The translations under genes were made by a program, and so were the position numbers. The notes below the pieces were generated by a model. It was not told where the DNA came from and searched no databases. It saw nothing but the letters and a program-made list of their open reading frames with translations. This document shows positions 41,907-53,231 of a stretch of DNA of 64,000 bases, piece by piece (positions within the stretch are counted from its first letter, which is position 1; every line of letters starts with the position of its first letter). Origin of the DNA: Photobacterium sp. TY1-4 (GTDB lineage Bacteria; Pseudomonadota; Gammaproteobacteria; Enterobacterales; Vibrionaceae); contig NZ_CP099734.1 of NCBI RefSeq assembly GCF_025398175.1, positions 496,001 to 560,000 on the forward strand. Reading direction: 5' to 3'.

Positions 41907-42902
41907 ATGAGTAGAAGCAATGCAGCGACCGATATCGACAACTTCGAGTTTGAAGAAGATATGGAATTAGATGCGGAGGAGATCGAGACCAAAGCAGCCG
42001 CTGAGGAAGACACGACGACCGATGATGTCGATATTTCGCAATACGGCGGCACGCAGAAAGCCCTGGATGCGACTCAGTTGTACTTGGGAGAGATTGGCTT
42101 TTCCCCTTTGCTAACCGCGGAAGAGGAAGTCTTGTATGCTCGCCGCGCGCTCCGGGGGGATGAGGTTGCCCGCAAGCGGATGATCGAAAGTAACCTGCGC
42201 CTGGTGGTGAAGATTTCCCGGCGTTACAGCAACCGGGGCCTGGCGCTGCTGGATCTGGTTGAAGAAGGGAACCTGGGCCTGATCCGGGCGGTGGAGAAGT
42301 TCGATCCTGAGCGCGGTTTCCGGTTCTCAACTTATGCCACTTGGTGGATCCGACAAACCATCGAGCGGGCGATCATGAACCAGACCCGGACGATCCGTCT
42401 GCCCATTCATGTGGTGAAAGAGCTGAACGTTTATCTGCGGACAGCTCGTGAGCTGGCGCAAAAGCTGGATCATGAACCGACTGCGGAAGACATCGCGCTG
42501 AAGCTGGATAAGTCAGTCGATGATGTCAACCGGATGCTGCGCCTGAATGAGCGGGTCGGCTCGGTGGACAACCCGATCGGCGGTGATTCGGAGAAAGCAC
42601 TGCTGGACATTATCCCGGATGAGAAGAGCGGCGGACCGGAAACGTCCACGCAGGATGATGATATCAAAGCCTCGATTGTGACCTGGCTGCAAGAGCTGAA
42701 TCCGAAACAGCGTGAAGTGCTGGCGCGTCGCTTTGGTTTGCTGGGGTATGAAGCATCCACACTGGAAGATGTGGGCCGTGAAATCGGTCTGACCCGGGAG
42801 CGGGTCCGTCAGATCCAGGTTGAAGGGCTGCGTCGCCTGCGCGACATGCTGACCCATCAGGGGCTGAATATCGAATCGCTGTTTAACCAAGAGCAGTTGT
42901 AA
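41907..42902 (+). CDS. rpoS: RNA polymerase sigma factor RpoS
   Basis: General stress and stationary-phase sigma factor. The start [21 protein letters not shown] follows GGGAGGCGCT; the nine open codons upstream are not RpoS-like. Region 2 is [61 protein letters not shown]. Region 4 is [31 protein letters not shown]. 331 residues, the E. coli length within one. Order nlpD-rpoS-mutS (convergent) is conserved in Vibrio. Confidence 0.98.
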   Translation: MSRSNAATDIDNFEFEEDMELDAEEIETKAAAEEDTTTDDVDISQYGGTQKALDATQLYLGEIGFSPLLTAEEEVLYARRALRGDEVARKRMIESNLRLVVKISRRYSNRGLALLDLVEEGNLGLIRAVEKFDPERGFRFSTYATWWIRQTIERAIMNQTRTIRLPIHVVKELNVYLRTARELAQKLDHEPTAEDIALKLDKSVDDVNRMLRLNERVGSVDNPIGGDSEKALLDIIPDEKSGGPETSTQDDDIKASIVTWLQELNPKQREVLARRFGLLGYEASTLEDVGREIGLTRERVRQIQVEGLRRLRDMLTHQGLNIESLFNQEQL

Positions 42903-42926
42903 GTCGAGATTCACTTGAAGACAAAC

Positions 42927-42961
42927 AAAAAGGGTTGATGCGCTGGCATCAACCCTTTTTT
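42927..42961. terminator. Bidirectional terminator rpoS / mutS
   Basis: AAAAAGGGTTGATGC and GCATCAACCCTTTTTT form a perfect stem between two convergent genes. Confidence 0.92.
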
Positions 42962-42980
42962 GATCGCAGTGGTTTGGCCC

Positions 42981-45554
42981 TTACAGCAAGGCTTTCAGGC
43001 GGTAGAGTTCATCCAGTGCCTGACGCGGCGTCAGCTCATCCGGGTTCACATTCGCCAGCGCCGTTTCCACTTCGCTGGGCTCCGGCAGCAGGGTCAGCTG
43101 GTGCTCGGCTTTCGGTGCTGTACCGGGAACATTCACGGCTTGTTGATGGCCGCTGGCTTCCAATTGCTGCAGTTTGGTTTTGGCGCGTTTGATCACTGGT
43201 TTCGGAACACCGGCCAGACTGGCAACGGCCAGACCAAAGGACTTACTGGCCGCCCCTTCTTGCACGGCATGCATAAAGGCGATTTCGTCACCGTGTTCGA
43301 CGGCATCGAGGTGAACATTGGCCAGGGCAGACATCAGCGACGGCAGCTCGGTCAGTTCAAAGTAATGGGTCGCGAACAGGGTCATGGCGGCGATTTTATC
43401 CGCCAGCCACTCGGCACTGGCCCAGGCCAGAGACAGACCGTCGTAGGTGCTGGTCCCCCGACCGATTTCATCCATCAACACCAGGCTGTTTGGCGTCGCA
43501 TTGTGGAGGATATTGGCGGTTTCGGTCATCTCAACCATGAAGGTCGAGCGGCCGGAGGCCAGATCGTCCGATGCGCCGATCCGGGTGAAGATCCGATCCA
43601 GCGGACCGATCGTGACCGCTTCGGCCGGGACAAACGAGCCGACATGAGCCATCAGGGCGATCAGGGCTGTCTGGCGCATATAGGTCGATTTACCCCCCAT
43701 GTTCGGCCCGGTGATGATCAGCATCCGGCGATCCCGATGCAGCGAGATTGGGTTGGCGATAAACGGCTCACTCAGCACCTGCTCCACCACCGGGTGGCGC
43801 CCGGCGGTGATTTCAATCCCGGCGGTTTTGCTCAGCTGTGGCCGGCAGTAGTTGAGCGTGTCTGCCCGCTCGGCCAGGTTGGTGAGCACATCCAGCTCCG
43901 ACAGGGCATTGGCAGCATTTTGCAATGCTTCCAGGTGCGGCAGCAGTTGATCAAACAGCTCTTCCCACAGTTTTTTCTCCAGTGCCAGTGCTTTGGACTT
44001 GGAGTTCAGTACTTTATCTTCGTGCGCTTTGAGCTCAGGGATAATATAGCGCTCGGCATTTTTCAGGGTCTGGCGGCGAACGTAGTGGCTCGGGACCTGA
44101 TGGCTCTGGCTGCGACTCACTTGGATGTAGAACCCGTGGACCTGGTTGAACCCGACTTTCAGGGTATCGAGATCGTGGCGTTCGCGTTCGCTGGCTTCCA
44201 GCTCTTCAAGAAACTTGGTCGCTCCGTCGGCCAGATCCCGCCACTCATCCAGTTCGGCATTGTATCCCGGTGCCAGCACGCCGCCGTCGCGGATCACCAC
44301 TGGTGGATTGTCGATGATGGCACGCTCAAGCAATTCGCAGAGTTCATCCATCGGCGCGGCCAGTTGGGCCAGCTCACCAATGCGAGGTTGGGCACTGTCT
44401 GCCAGTACATCGGCCAATGCCGGCAGGTGCTGCAGGGCGGTGCGCATGCGGGCCAGATCGCGCGGGCGGGCAGAGCGCAGAGCCAGACGGGCCAGGATCC
44501 GCTCCAGATCGCCCATATGGCGCAGGACGTCGGCCACATCGGTAAACAGTCCGGTGTCTTTAAAAGCACTGATGGCATCCAACCGGGCATTGAGCTGTTT
44601 CTGATCTCGGATTGGCTGGTGCAGCCAGCGCTTGAGCAGTCGGCTGCCCATCGGGGTCGCGGTCTGATCCAGGACAGACGCCAGCGTATTGTCGAACCCG
44701 CCGGCCAGATTCTGGGTCAGCTCCAGATTGCGGCGGGTGGCGGCATCCAGGATCACGGCGTGATCTCGGGTGTCCAGGGTGATCGCCCGAATGTGCGGTA
44801 GCGCAGTGCGCTGGGTGTCTTTGACGTATTGCAGCAAGCAGCCGGCGGCGCACAGGCCGCGCTCGGCATTGTCGACGCCGAATCCGACCAGGTCGCGGGT
44901 GCCGAACTGCATCGTCAGTTGCTGGCGGGCGGTTTCTAAATCGAATTCCCACACCGGTCGGCGACGATTGCCTTTAAACGGTTGCAGCAGGCCGGGCAGA
45001 GCAAAATCTTCCGGGTACAGCAGCTCGGCCGGGCTGGTGCGCTGCAGCTCGGCCTGCATCGCTTCTTCGGTGTCCGGCTCGGTCAGCATAAAGCGACCAG
45101 AGGTGATATCCAGCGTGGCGTAACCGAACCCCTGGCTGTTCTGGTAAATCGCGGCGATCAGGTTATCCCGGCGCTCGTTGAGCAGCGCCTCATCACTCAC
45201 GGTTCCCGGCGTCACGATGCGGACCACCTGACGTTCAACCGGCCCTTTGCTGGTGGCCGGATCGCCGATTTGCTCACAAATCGCCACTGATACCCCTTGC
45301 TGTACCAATTTGGCCAGATAGCCTTCGACGGCATGATAAGGCACCCCGGCCATCGGGATGGGTTGGCCATTGGACGCGCCGCGTTTGGTGAGGGAGATAT
45401 CCAGCAGTTGGGAAGCCTGCTTGGCATCGTCGTAAAACAGCTCGTAAAAATCCCCCATGCGGTAAAACAGCAGCACTTCCGGATTTTCGGCTTTGATCCT
45501 CAGGTACTGCTGCATCATAGGCGTGTGTTTGGTTAAATTATCTTTCGTTGTCAT
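42981..45554 (-). CDS. mutS: DNA mismatch repair protein MutS
   Basis: Recognises mismatches and recruits MutL. The mismatch-binding domain has [36 protein letters not shown] with the conserved Phe-x-Glu-type contact (FYELF, about residue 40). The Walker A loop is [14 protein letters not shown] (about residue 615), and Walker B and the signature are [14 protein letters not shown]-terminal tetramerisation tail follows. 857 residues. Between the end of rpoS and mutS there is no variable insert of the kind known in enterics. Confidence 0.98.
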   Translation of the reverse strand: MTTKDNLTKHTPMMQQYLRIKAENPEVLLFYRMGDFYELFYDDAKQASQLLDISLTKRGASNGQPIPMAGVPYHAVEGYLAKLVQQGVSVAICEQIGDPATSKGPVERQVVRIVTPGTVSDEALLNERRDNLIAAIYQNSQGFGYATLDITSGRFMLTEPDTEEAMQAELQRTSPAELLYPEDFALPGLLQPFKGNRRRPVWEFDLETARQQLTMQFGTRDLVGFGVDNAERGLCAAGCLLQYVKDTQRTALPHIRAITLDTRDHAVILDAATRRNLELTQNLAGGFDNTLASVLDQTATPMGSRLLKRWLHQPIRDQKQLNARLDAISAFKDTGLFTDVADVLRHMGDLERILARLALRSARPRDLARMRTALQHLPALADVLADSAQPRIGELAQLAAPMDELCELLERAIIDNPPVVIRDGGVLAPGYNAELDEWRDLADGATKFLEELEASERERHDLDTLKVGFNQVHGFYIQVSRSQSHQVPSHYVRRQTLKNAERYIIPELKAHEDKVLNSKSKALALEKKLWEELFDQLLPHLEALQNAANALSELDVLTNLAERADTLNYCRPQLSKTAGIEITAGRHPVVEQVLSEPFIANPISLHRDRRMLIITGPNMGGKSTYMRQTALIALMAHVGSFVPAEAVTIGPLDRIFTRIGASDDLASGRSTFMVEMTETANILHNATPNSLVLMDEIGRGTSTYDGLSLAWASAEWLADKIAAMTLFATHYFELTELPSLMSALANVHLDAVEHGDEIAFMHAVQEGAASKSFGLAVASLAGVPKPVIKRAKTKLQQLEASGHQQAVNVPGTAPKAEHQLTLLPEPSEVETALANVNPDELTPRQALDELYRLKALL

Positions 45555-45970
45555 GGTGTTGTATTTCCTATGATGCTGATTTCAGGTGTCGTCGGAGCCG
45601 TGGGAGCACGATGGTCATCGTCTGAGGAAGGAGCGCGACACCGTGCGATACATGCGCGATGCCATTCGGACCATTTAGGTTGACAGCGCCGCTTTCAACA
45701 CGTGTGTGGGCGGATTTCGGCCAGGCCACAGACAGCCCCGAAGGATATCAAATCGCACTCCGAAAGAGCAATCAGGAAAGGTGCGCTTCTGCGTTCCCTG
45801 AACTTAGCTGACTCGGGAGCAGGCAGAGGGAGATAGCGAGGATGGCAGCGCCGCCCAGCTCGGCAATCTTCGATAGATGATTGAATAATATGTGTTTGAT
45901 GGCATAATTGCCGTTTTGTGAGTGCGCGTTTGCATATGTGCGATTCTCGCGTCAATCAGGAATAATCACG
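45555..45970. other. Intergenic region upstream of mutS and a lipoprotein gene
   Basis: About 415 bp between divergent genes. A minus-strand frame (45695-45955) has no family resemblance. An A+T-rich stretch near 45875-45915 probably holds the lipoprotein promoter. I see no RNA gene and no repeat. Confidence 0.45.
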
Positions 45971-46594
45971 ATGAAGATAAAAGCAGCAGTTATGTTGTTG
46001 TCACTGGCGGTGTTGGCCGGGTGCGGCAGTGACGATGACAATAAAGATGGCAAAACCGGCCCTACGTCCCCTTATGATTTGTCCAAGATTTCTCCGACTT
46101 GTTATGTGAAGCATCAAGAAACGCGTGATAACAGCGGGCAGGGGATTTATCTGCCGACAGGGGCGAACATCTATGCCTATACATCTTCCGATCTTACGCG
46201 GCTGAACCAGTGCTCCCCTGATGGGACGGATATTCCTTCATTTTTAGTCAATGATAATTTGCTGTCTGTGTTGGCGTACGTGCAGGATGTCGACAGTACC
46301 CACTATGTGTTTGCCTATGTGTTGCCGGATCCGGCGACATCTGTGGTTGGACTCGATCTCGCGGATGAGGTATGGCCGACATCGATTGCGGTTGAGGGAA
46401 CGAATGCTCAGGGAGATTATACCATCGAAATTAATCTGGAACTGAATGCCCGGGTCTTTACTCAGAACAACGATGAACCGGTTGTTGAAGTGTATACGCT
46501 GGCACAAGCCCAGGCGGAATTCCCTCATATGTTGCAGCAAGGGGACGCGATGTTCCTGTTCCAACTTGCGAACGGGCAGGAGCCGTCGCTGTAA
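45971..46594 (+). CDS. Predicted lipoprotein of unknown function
   Basis: I do not recognise the family. From the ATG at 45971 it has 207 residues with a lipoprotein signal (MKIKAAVMLLSLAVLAGC, Cys18). A low-complexity acidic linker (GSDDDNKDGKTG) follows, then a soluble domain with two cysteines (SPTCYVKHQ and LNQCSPDG) that might form a disulfide. It is mostly beta-like in hydrophobic pattern. No Asp is at position +2, so outer-membrane sorting is expected. It stands alone, with a terminator-like hairpin after it. It looks like an accessory gene between core genes mutS and pncC. Confidence 0.8.
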   Translation: MKIKAAVMLLSLAVLAGCGSDDDNKDGKTGPTSPYDLSKISPTCYVKHQETRDNSGQGIYLPTGANIYAYTSSDLTRLNQCSPDGTDIPSFLVNDNLLSVLAYVQDVDSTHYVFAYVLPDPATSVVGLDLADEVWPTSIAVEGTNAQGDYTIEINLELNARVFTQNNDEPVVEVYTLAQAQAEFPHMLQQGDAMFLFQLANGQEPSL

Positions 46595-46604
46595 CCTCCT
46601 CGAT

Positions 46605-46635
46605 GCCAAGGTGGTTTATACGACCTTGGCCTTTT
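46605..46635 (+). terminator. Terminator-like hairpin after the lipoprotein gene
   Basis: GCCAAGGT and ACCTTGGC pair around a 10-nt loop and are followed by CTTTT. Confidence 0.6.
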
Positions 46636-46775
46636 CGCAAGCCGAACTCTCTCCCCTCTATCTTGGCCCATTTTGAACGGGGTCCAACTTCGTTACGCTC
46701 GGTTAGGCTGGTGCTTGCTGTCCGGGCGGTGGCAGCGTATGGTGAGGCCAACTTTTACAAAAGGTGGGCAAGCAG

Positions 46776-47267
46776 ATGGCAGATATCGCGCAACTGGCCC
46801 GGGAGCTGGGAACAGCGCTGAACCGGCAAGGCTGGATGGCAACGACGGCAGAGTCCTGCACCGGTGGCGGCGTGTCGATGGCGATCACTGAGATTGCCGG
46901 CAGCTCGGCTTGGTTTGACCGGGCTTTTGTCACCTACAGCAATGAAGCCAAACAACAGATGCTCGGCGTGACCGAAGCGACACTGGCGGAGCATGGCGCC
47001 GTAAGCGAGCCGGTCGCTGCGCAGATGGCAACCGGCGCGCTGGTATATTCTGCGGCAGCGATCAGTGTCTCCGTCAGCGGGATTGCCGGGCCGGGCGGCG
47101 GCAGCGCCCTCAAGCCGGTCGGGACCGTCTGTTTTGCCTGGGCGGATCAGACGGGTTGGCTTGTCACGGAAACCTGCCATTTTACCGGAGATCGTCGTGC
47201 GGTTCGCACCCAGGCCGTCGAAAGGGCGCTCACCGGTCTGCTGCAGCGTCTGCAGCAGTTGGACTAA
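46776..47267 (+). CDS. pncC: Nicotinamide-nucleotide amidase
   Basis: CinA C-terminal family enzyme that deamidates NMN to NaMN in the pyridine nucleotide salvage cycle. TTAESCTGGGVSMAITEIAGSSAWF carries the catalytic serine near residue 28. ATYS-type FVTYSNEAKQQMLGV and VSGIAGPGGGSALKPVGTV complete the family pattern. The ATG at 46776 gives 163 residues; an in-frame GTG at 46764 would add four. There is no CinA N-terminal domain. It lies just upstream of recA, as in E. coli. Confidence 0.94.
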   Translation: MADIAQLARELGTALNRQGWMATTAESCTGGGVSMAITEIAGSSAWFDRAFVTYSNEAKQQMLGVTEATLAEHGAVSEPVAAQMATGALVYSAAAISVSVSGIAGPGGGSALKPVGTVCFAWADQTGWLVTETCHFTGDRRAVRTQAVERALTGLLQRLQQLD

Positions 47268-47320
47268 ATCAGAGTTTCTTGTTGTCTGGCCGGACGATCG
47301 AAAAAATTTTGATCCAGTGC

Positions 47321-47348
47321 TGGACACTGTATGAATAGACAGTATACT
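47321..47348 (+). promoter_or_regulatory. recA promoter with LexA box
   Basis: TGGACA (47321-47326), a 16-nt spacer and TATACT (47343-47348) form a good sigma-70 promoter. The spacer is a LexA box: CTGT (47327-47330), eight bases, ACAG (47339-47342). Binding of LexA would block the polymerase directly. Confidence 0.88.
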
Positions 47349-47401
47349 AAGCTTCATAAACAAGCTCCGTTTTTTACTTTAAGCATCCGTTGGAGAGTCG
47401 A

Positions 47402-48457
47402 ATGGACGACAACAAGCAGAAGGCTCTTGCCGCCGCGTTAGGTCAGATTGAAAAGCAGTTCGGGAAGGGGTCGATCATGAAGCTCGGCGACAACCGGGCG
47501 ATGGATATTGAAACTGTGTCTACCGGCTCCCTGTCGCTGGATATCGCTTTGGGCGCGGGCGGTCTGCCGATGGGACGTATCGTTGAGATTTACGGCCCTG
47601 AGTCTTCAGGTAAAACAACGCTGACGCTTGAAGTCATTGCCGCCGCGCAGCGCCAGGGCAAGACCTGTGCGTTCATCGATGCTGAGCATGCGCTCGATCC
47701 GGTGTATGCCCAGAAACTGGGTGTGGATATTGATAACCTGCTGGTGTCTCAGCCGGATACCGGTGAGCAGGCGCTGGAAATTGCAGATGCCCTGGCACGT
47801 TCCGGTGCGGTAGACATCATGGTTGTGGACTCCGTGGCAGCCCTGACGCCAAAAGCTGAGATCGAAGGGGAAATGGGTGACAGCCACATGGGTCTGCAGG
47901 CGCGAATGCTGTCTCAGGCGATGCGAAAGATCACCGGCAACCTGAAAGCATCGAACTGTATGTGTATCTTCATCAACCAGATCCGCATGAAGATCGGGGT
48001 GATGTTTGGTAACCCAGAAACCACCACCGGTGGTAACGCTCTGAAATTCTACGCATCGGTTCGTCTGGACATCCGCCGTACCGGTGCGATCAAAGATGGC
48101 GATGAAGTCGTGGGTAACGAAACCCGGATCAAGGTCGTGAAGAACAAAATTGCGGCGCCGTTTAAGCAAGCGGAAACGCAGATCCTGTACGGTCAGGGCT
48201 TCAACCGCCTGGGCGAGCTGGTGGATCTGGGCGTGAAACACAAGATGGTCGAAAAAGCCGGCGCCTGGTACAGCTACCAGGGGGATAAAATCGGCCAGGG
48301 TAAAGCCAATGCCTGTAAATTCCTGGGCGAGCACCCGGAGCTGGCTGAAGAGCTGGACAAAAAACTGCGTGACCTACTGCTGACGCCGGTGAAGCCGGAG
48401 GATGTAAAAGCGGATGTGGCGGAGCCGGTTGACAGCGAAGAAGATCAGGCATTCTGA
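47402..48457 (+). CDS. recA: Recombinase RecA
   Basis: Strand-exchange ATPase and coprotease for LexA. It starts [30 protein letters not shown]; four upstream in-frame codons are not used. Walker A is GPESSGKTT (residues 67-75), Walker B is [12 protein letters not shown], and loop 2 spans the [22 protein letters not shown] segment. The C-terminal acidic tail ends VDSEEDQAF. 351 residues. It is under a LexA box and is followed by a terminator before recX. Confidence 0.98.
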   Translation: MDDNKQKALAAALGQIEKQFGKGSIMKLGDNRAMDIETVSTGSLSLDIALGAGGLPMGRIVEIYGPESSGKTTLTLEVIAAAQRQGKTCAFIDAEHALDPVYAQKLGVDIDNLLVSQPDTGEQALEIADALARSGAVDIMVVDSVAALTPKAEIEGEMGDSHMGLQARMLSQAMRKITGNLKASNCMCIFINQIRMKIGVMFGNPETTTGGNALKFYASVRLDIRRTGAIKDGDEVVGNETRIKVVKNKIAAPFKQAETQILYGQGFNRLGELVDLGVKHKMVEKAGAWYSYQGDKIGQGKANACKFLGEHPELAEELDKKLRDLLLTPVKPEDVKADVAEPVDSEEDQAF

Positions 48458-48547
48458 TTCTCGAGCACATGCAGTGAGCCCTCGTTATCGGCGGTAAATT
48501 CACAGGCATGTATCACAGGCTGACGCTGGACGTCGGCGAGAAAAATT

Positions 48548-48583
48548 GACGGGCTTTGTACTGGGTACAAGGCCCGTTTTGTA
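48548..48583 (+). terminator. Terminator between recA and recX
   Basis: ACGGGCTTTGTAC and GTACAAGGCCCGT pair around TGG, followed by TTTTG. Partial read-through into recX across such a hairpin is known from E. coli. Confidence 0.85.
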
Positions 48584-48627
48584 TTTATCGGCCGGAACGC
48601 CAGGGCAATGTTTCGAAGGGGAGAGAG

Positions 48628-49089
48628 ATGAAAAAAGCACCACCCAAACAGACGGTGAAAGAGGCCGCCGTCGGTTATCTGTCACGCCGGGATCACGCGG
48701 AAAAAGAGTTGCGGCAGAAACTGAAAAATCGGGGCTACAGTACCGAGGAAGTGGCTGAAGCGATTGCGTATTGTCAGGATTACAACTGGCTGGATGATGC
48801 CCGTTATGCTGGCATGATGCTGCGAAGCGGGATCGCCAAGGGGTGGGGAAGCCTGCGGATCCGTCAGGAAATGAAGCTCAAAGGTGTCCATGACACCATT
48901 ATCCGCCAGACGCTGGATGCGTGCGAGCATGACTGGTATACGCAGGCCCGCGACATTGCCCGACGCAAGTTTGGCGAGGGTTCGGCCGACACCCCGAAAG
49001 AGAAAGCCCGGCGCTTTCGTTTTCTGCAATACCGGGGGTTTGACTTTGATCAGATCCAGTACGCCCTGGGCAATGACGAAGCCTTCTGA
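48628..49089 (+). CDS. recX: Regulatory protein RecX
   Basis: Binds RecA filaments and limits their growth. The start MKKAPPKQTVKEAAVGYLSRRDHAEKELRQKL follows AAGGGGAGAGAG and gives 153 residues; the upstream open codons run through the terminator. Three tandem three-helix repeats are visible, with Leu/Arg-rich motifs such as GWGSLRIRQEMKLKGV and KARRFRFLQYRGFDFDQI. Confidence 0.95.
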   Translation: MKKAPPKQTVKEAAVGYLSRRDHAEKELRQKLKNRGYSTEEVAEAIAYCQDYNWLDDARYAGMMLRSGIAKGWGSLRIRQEMKLKGVHDTIIRQTLDACEHDWYTQARDIARRKFGEGSADTPKEKARRFRFLQYRGFDFDQIQYALGNDEAF

Positions 49090-49289
49090 TTTTTCATGAA
49101 ATTGCCGTTTGACCGGCGGGTCATCGGCGCTTTCGGGCGGATGGCCACCCGGCTAATTTACAACAATTCTTAACATAACATTTCCCGTAGCCCCCACCCT
49201 TGTTTTACAATGGTCGGCAAAGATTTTATTTTAGAACCTGACCAGCATATTTATCCCGTGCCGAAGCGGGGTTGTGGGTGACAGGTTGT

Positions 49290-49310
49290 AGTCGCGCTGA
49301 CGCGACTTTT
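49290..49310 (+). promoter_or_regulatory. Terminator-like hairpin in the alaS leader
   Basis: AGTCGCG, a CTGA loop and CGCGACT are followed directly by TTTT, 36 bp before the alaS start. It could be an attenuator or the end of a short transcript. No Ala-rich leader peptide is visible upstream. Confidence 0.5.
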
Positions 49311-49345
49311 CAGTATTTATAAAAGTATTTATTCAGGATTTTCCC

Positions 49346-51970
49346 ATGTACATGAGCACTGATGAGATTCGCCGCGCGTTTCTTGCATTTTTTGAGAGCA
49401 AAGGTCACCAGATCGTCGAAAGCTCTTCTCTTGTACCTGCCAATGACCCGACATTGTTGTTTACCAACGCAGGTATGAACCAATTCAAAGATACATTTCT
49501 AGGCCTGGAAAAGCGCAACTACTCGCGCGCAACGACGGCTCAGCGCTGTGTTCGTGCCGGGGGGAAACACAACGACCTGGAAAATGTTGGTTTTACGGCC
49601 CGTCACCACACTTTCTTTGAAATGCTGGGTAACTTCAGCTTCGGTGATTACTTCAAACAAGATGCGATCAAGTATGCCTGGGCGTTTCTGACAGACGTTC
49701 TGAAACTGCCGCAAGACCGTCTGCTGGTGACTGTCTACGAAACCGATGATGAAGCGTTTGACATCTGGAACAAAGAGGTCGGCATTCCGGCGGATCGCAT
49801 TGTGCGCATCGGTGACAAGGAAGGCGGTAAGGCTTATGAGTCGGACAACTTCTGGCAGATGGGCGATACCGGTCCATGTGGCCCATGTACTGAAATTTTC
49901 TATGATCACGGTGAGCATATCTGGGGTGGCCGTCCGGGTACACCAGAAGAAGACGGCGACCGTTTCATCGAGATCTGGAACAACGTCTTTATGCAGTTCA
50001 ACCGCCAGGCTGACGGCACTATGGAGCCGCTGCCGAAGCCATCGGTTGATACCGGGATGGGGATTGAGCGGATCGCCGCGATCATGCAGGGCGTTCACTC
50101 AAACTATGAAATTGATATCTTCCAGACCCTGATCAAAGAAGCTGCGGCAGTGATTGGTCATGATGATTTGTCGAACCAGTCCCTACGCGTTGTGGCGGAC
50201 CATATCCGTTCTTGTGCGTACCTGATCGTCGATGGCGTGATGCCATCGAATGAAGGTCGGGGCTATGTGCTACGCCGTATTATCCGTCGCGCGGTGCGTC
50301 ACGGCAACAAGCTGGGTGCCAAAGACGCGTTCTTCTACAAACTGGTCGGGCCGCTGGCTGACATCATGGGCACCGCCGGTTCGGAGCTGAAGAAACAGCA
50401 GGCGATGGTTGAGAAAGTGCTGAAGATCGAAGAAGAGAACTTCGGCCGGACTCTTGACCGCGGGATGACAATTCTGAACGAGGCGCTGGATAACCTTGAC
50501 GGTAAAGAGCTTGACGGCGACACCGTCTTTAAGCTGTATGACACCTATGGTTTCCCGGCGGACCTGACCAACGATGTGGCCCGTGAGCGTGGCTTCACGA
50601 TTGACGAAGAAGGCTTCAACAATGCGATGGAAGCCCAGCGCCAGCGTGCCCGTGAAGCCGGCCAGTTCGGCGTTGACTATAACGACGCCATTAAGGTGGA
50701 TGCGAATACTGAATTCTGCGGCTATAGCGGCACGCAAGGTGAGGGTGAAGTGATTGCCCTGTACCACAACGGTGAAGCGGTCGAGTCGATTCAGGCCGGT
50801 GATGAAGCCCTGGTGGTGCTGGATAACACGCCATTCTACGCCGAATCAGGTGGTCAGTGCGGGGATGCCGGGAGCCTGAAAGCGGCTGCGGGTCTGTTCA
50901 GCGTTGCTGATACGCAGAAGTTTGGCGATGCCATTGGTCACCAGGGCACTCTGAGTGAAGGCAGCCTGCGGGTGGGCGATTCAGTGGTGGCCGAGGTTGA
51001 CGCGGAGCGTCGCGGGGCCATCAGCCTGAACCACTCTGCAACGCACCTGTTGCACGCAGCCCTGCGTAAGCTGCTGGGTGAGCATGTGACGCAGAAGGGC
51101 TCACTGGTGAAACCAGAAGGACTGCGGTTCGACTTCTCTCACCTGGAAGCGGTGAAGCCGGCGCAACTGCGCGAGGTTGAGCGGATGGTCAATGCCCAGA
51201 TCCGTTTGAACCATGCCATCGAAACGGAGCTGATGGACATTGAAGCGGCCAAGCAGAAAGGCGCGATGGCCCTGTTTGGCGAAAAATATGACGATGAAGT
51301 GCGCGTGCTGAGTATGGGCGACTTCTCGACGGAGCTGTGTGGTGGTATTCACGCCAGCAACACCGGTGATATCGGCCTGTTTAAGATTGTCTCGGAAGGC
51401 GGGATCGCCGCCGGGATCCGTCGGATTGAGGCGGTCACGGGTGCTGCGGCGATTGAAGCATTGCATGCGCAAGAGGCGCTGCTGTCAGAGACTGCGGGTC
51501 TGGTGAAATCCGACAGCGCATCGGTGGTTACGAAAGTCAGCGCACTGGTCGCCCAGAATAAGCAGCTGGAAAAAGAGATCCAGCAGCTGAAAGACAAATT
51601 GGCGGCGCAGGAAAGTGCGGGCCTGATCAACCAAGCGCAAGAAATTAACGGCGTAAAAGTACTGGTTGCGAAGCTGGATGGTGCGGACAACAAAGCCCTG
51701 CGTGGCATGGTGGACGAGCTGAAGAACCAGCTGGGCAGCGGTATTGTCGTGCTGGGGAATGCCAGCGACGACAAAGTCGGACTAATCGCAGGGGTTACCA
51801 AAGACCTGATCGGCAAAGTGAAAGCCGGTGAACTGGTCAACATGGTGGCCCAGCAAGTGGGTGGTAAAGGCGGCGGCCGTCCGGATATGGCACAGGCGGG
51901 GGGCTCTGATGTATCAGCGCTTCCGGCTGCGTTAGAATCTGCACAGGTATGGATCGCAGAGCGCCTCTAA
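49346..51970 (+). CDS. alaS: Alanyl-tRNA synthetase
   Basis: Charges tRNA-Ala. The class II catalytic core begins [24 protein letters not shown]; an ATG six bases on is an alternative. The editing domain has [12 protein letters not shown] and the C-x3-H-type zinc site [15 protein letters not shown] (about residue 665). The C-terminal oligomerisation domain ends [17 protein letters not shown]. 874 residues, normal. It is followed by lysC 58 bp later. Confidence 0.98.
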   Translation: MYMSTDEIRRAFLAFFESKGHQIVESSSLVPANDPTLLFTNAGMNQFKDTFLGLEKRNYSRATTAQRCVRAGGKHNDLENVGFTARHHTFFEMLGNFSFGDYFKQDAIKYAWAFLTDVLKLPQDRLLVTVYETDDEAFDIWNKEVGIPADRIVRIGDKEGGKAYESDNFWQMGDTGPCGPCTEIFYDHGEHIWGGRPGTPEEDGDRFIEIWNNVFMQFNRQADGTMEPLPKPSVDTGMGIERIAAIMQGVHSNYEIDIFQTLIKEAAAVIGHDDLSNQSLRVVADHIRSCAYLIVDGVMPSNEGRGYVLRRIIRRAVRHGNKLGAKDAFFYKLVGPLADIMGTAGSELKKQQAMVEKVLKIEEENFGRTLDRGMTILNEALDNLDGKELDGDTVFKLYDTYGFPADLTNDVARERGFTIDEEGFNNAMEAQRQRAREAGQFGVDYNDAIKVDANTEFCGYSGTQGEGEVIALYHNGEAVESIQAGDEALVVLDNTPFYAESGGQCGDAGSLKAAAGLFSVADTQKFGDAIGHQGTLSEGSLRVGDSVVAEVDAERRGAISLNHSATHLLHAALRKLLGEHVTQKGSLVKPEGLRFDFSHLEAVKPAQLREVERMVNAQIRLNHAIETELMDIEAAKQKGAMALFGEKYDDEVRVLSMGDFSTELCGGIHASNTGDIGLFKIVSEGGIAAGIRRIEAVTGAAAIEALHAQEALLSETAGLVKSDSASVVTKVSALVAQNKQLEKEIQQLKDKLAAQESAGLINQAQEINGVKVLVAKLDGADNKALRGMVDELKNQLGSGIVVLGNASDDKVGLIAGVTKDLIGKVKAGELVNMVAQQVGGKGGGRPDMAQAGGSDVSALPAALESAQVWIAERL

Positions 51971-52028
51971 GGCGCTCTTTACCGCTATGTTTAGCAACGG
52001 GGTACAAGCCCCAGGAAGGTGAAGTAAA

Positions 52029-53225
52029 GTGACGCAGATTGCGCGTGAATCGCTAATAGTGCAAAAGTTTGGTGGAACATCAGTCGGTTCGATTGAGCGA
52101 ATTGAGGCTGTAGCCAAGCGGGTCATGAAAGCTAAAAGTGAAGGCCATCAACTGGTAGTGGTTGTTTCGGCTATGTCTGGTGAGACGAATCGTCTCCTGG
52201 GCCTTGCACAGCAAATCGATGCTGTGCCTGCAGCGCGAGAACTTGATGTTCTCTTGTCGGCGGGTGAACAAGTCTCAATGGCGTTACTCGCGATGATGTT
52301 GAATAAGATGGGACAGCCCGCCGTGTCATTGACGGGTTGGCAGGCTGGCATCGAAACGGACGGTACGTTCAATGATGCAAGCATTACCCATATTGATCCT
52401 CGTCCTATTCAACAGTTACTGGCACAAGACAAAGTTGTGATAGTAGCTGGATTTCAAGGCATTAGTGACGAAAGGGAGATAACAACCCTGGGGCGCGGTG
52501 GTTCCGATACCACGGCCGTTGCACTGGCAGGCGCTTTACACGCGGATGAATGTCAGATCTTTACCGATGTGGACGGGGTGTATACCTGTGATCCACGGAT
52601 TGAGCCGGATGCTCGTCGTCTGGACGTCGTGCATTTTGACGATATGACGTCAATGGCACGAAATGGCGCGAAAGTGCTACAATTACAATCAGTTGAGCAT
52701 GCGCGAGAAAACGGTGTCCCGTTGAGGGTCCTGTCTTCGTTTGAAGAGGGGAACGGAACACTGGTGAGTTTCGACTCGCGAGTATCAACTGAGGTGGTTG
52801 GGGTGGCGCTGAAAGGCCAGCAAACTTTGCTGGAAGTGGCCATGCCGATTACAGAGCTGCAAGATCAGCTCAACTTGTTTGGTCTGGCGTGTTGGTGTCA
52901 ACCGACCGCGATCCAGACAACGCAATTAGTGACAGCCAACGAGCAATTGGCTCGTTTGGAGCTGGTGCTGGAGCATAAGATGCAACCGCTGGCCGGCGTT
53001 GCGACGTTGTCGCTGGTCGGAAATGGGGTGGTGGATCTGGTGGATCCAGTGTGCGCTGTCTTGGCGGAGGCCGGTATCACCGTGCGTCAGCATCTGTGCT
53101 CCGCGCATTGTCTCTCCCTGCTGGTGAGCGACAGTGATCAACAGTTGGCTGTTAATATTGTCCATAAAAGGTTTGTGGTCGAGGCCGAAAGTCTGGATAA
53201 TCGACCGCTTCTCGCTGTTTCTTGA
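52029..53225 (+). CDS. lysC: Aspartate kinase
   Basis: Phosphorylates aspartate, the entry to lysine, threonine and methionine synthesis. It starts with GTG after AAGGTGA. VQKFGGTSVGSIERIEAVAKRV is the kinase signature, and GRGGSDTTAVALAGAL with DVDGVYTCDPR completes the active site. Two ACT-like modules occupy the last 140 residues. It is monofunctional (398 residues, no homoserine dehydrogenase) and lies between alaS and csrA as in Vibrio. Which end-product inhibits it cannot be read here. Confidence 0.93.
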   Translation: MTQIARESLIVQKFGGTSVGSIERIEAVAKRVMKAKSEGHQLVVVVSAMSGETNRLLGLAQQIDAVPAARELDVLLSAGEQVSMALLAMMLNKMGQPAVSLTGWQAGIETDGTFNDASITHIDPRPIQQLLAQDKVVIVAGFQGISDEREITTLGRGGSDTTAVALAGALHADECQIFTDVDGVYTCDPRIEPDARRLDVVHFDDMTSMARNGAKVLQLQSVEHARENGVPLRVLSSFEEGNGTLVSFDSRVSTEVVGVALKGQQTLLEVAMPITELQDQLNLFGLACWCQPTAIQTTQLVTANEQLARLELVLEHKMQPLAGVATLSLVGNGVVDLVDPVCAVLAEAGITVRQHLCSAHCLSLLVSDSDQQLAVNIVHKRFVVEAESLDNRPLLAVS

Positions 53226-53231
53226 GCAGTG

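Noticed and set aside
45695..45955. 86-codon minus-strand frame between mutS and the lipoprotein gene
   Set aside because: No ribosome site, no family resemblance, unusual composition; more likely non-coding.
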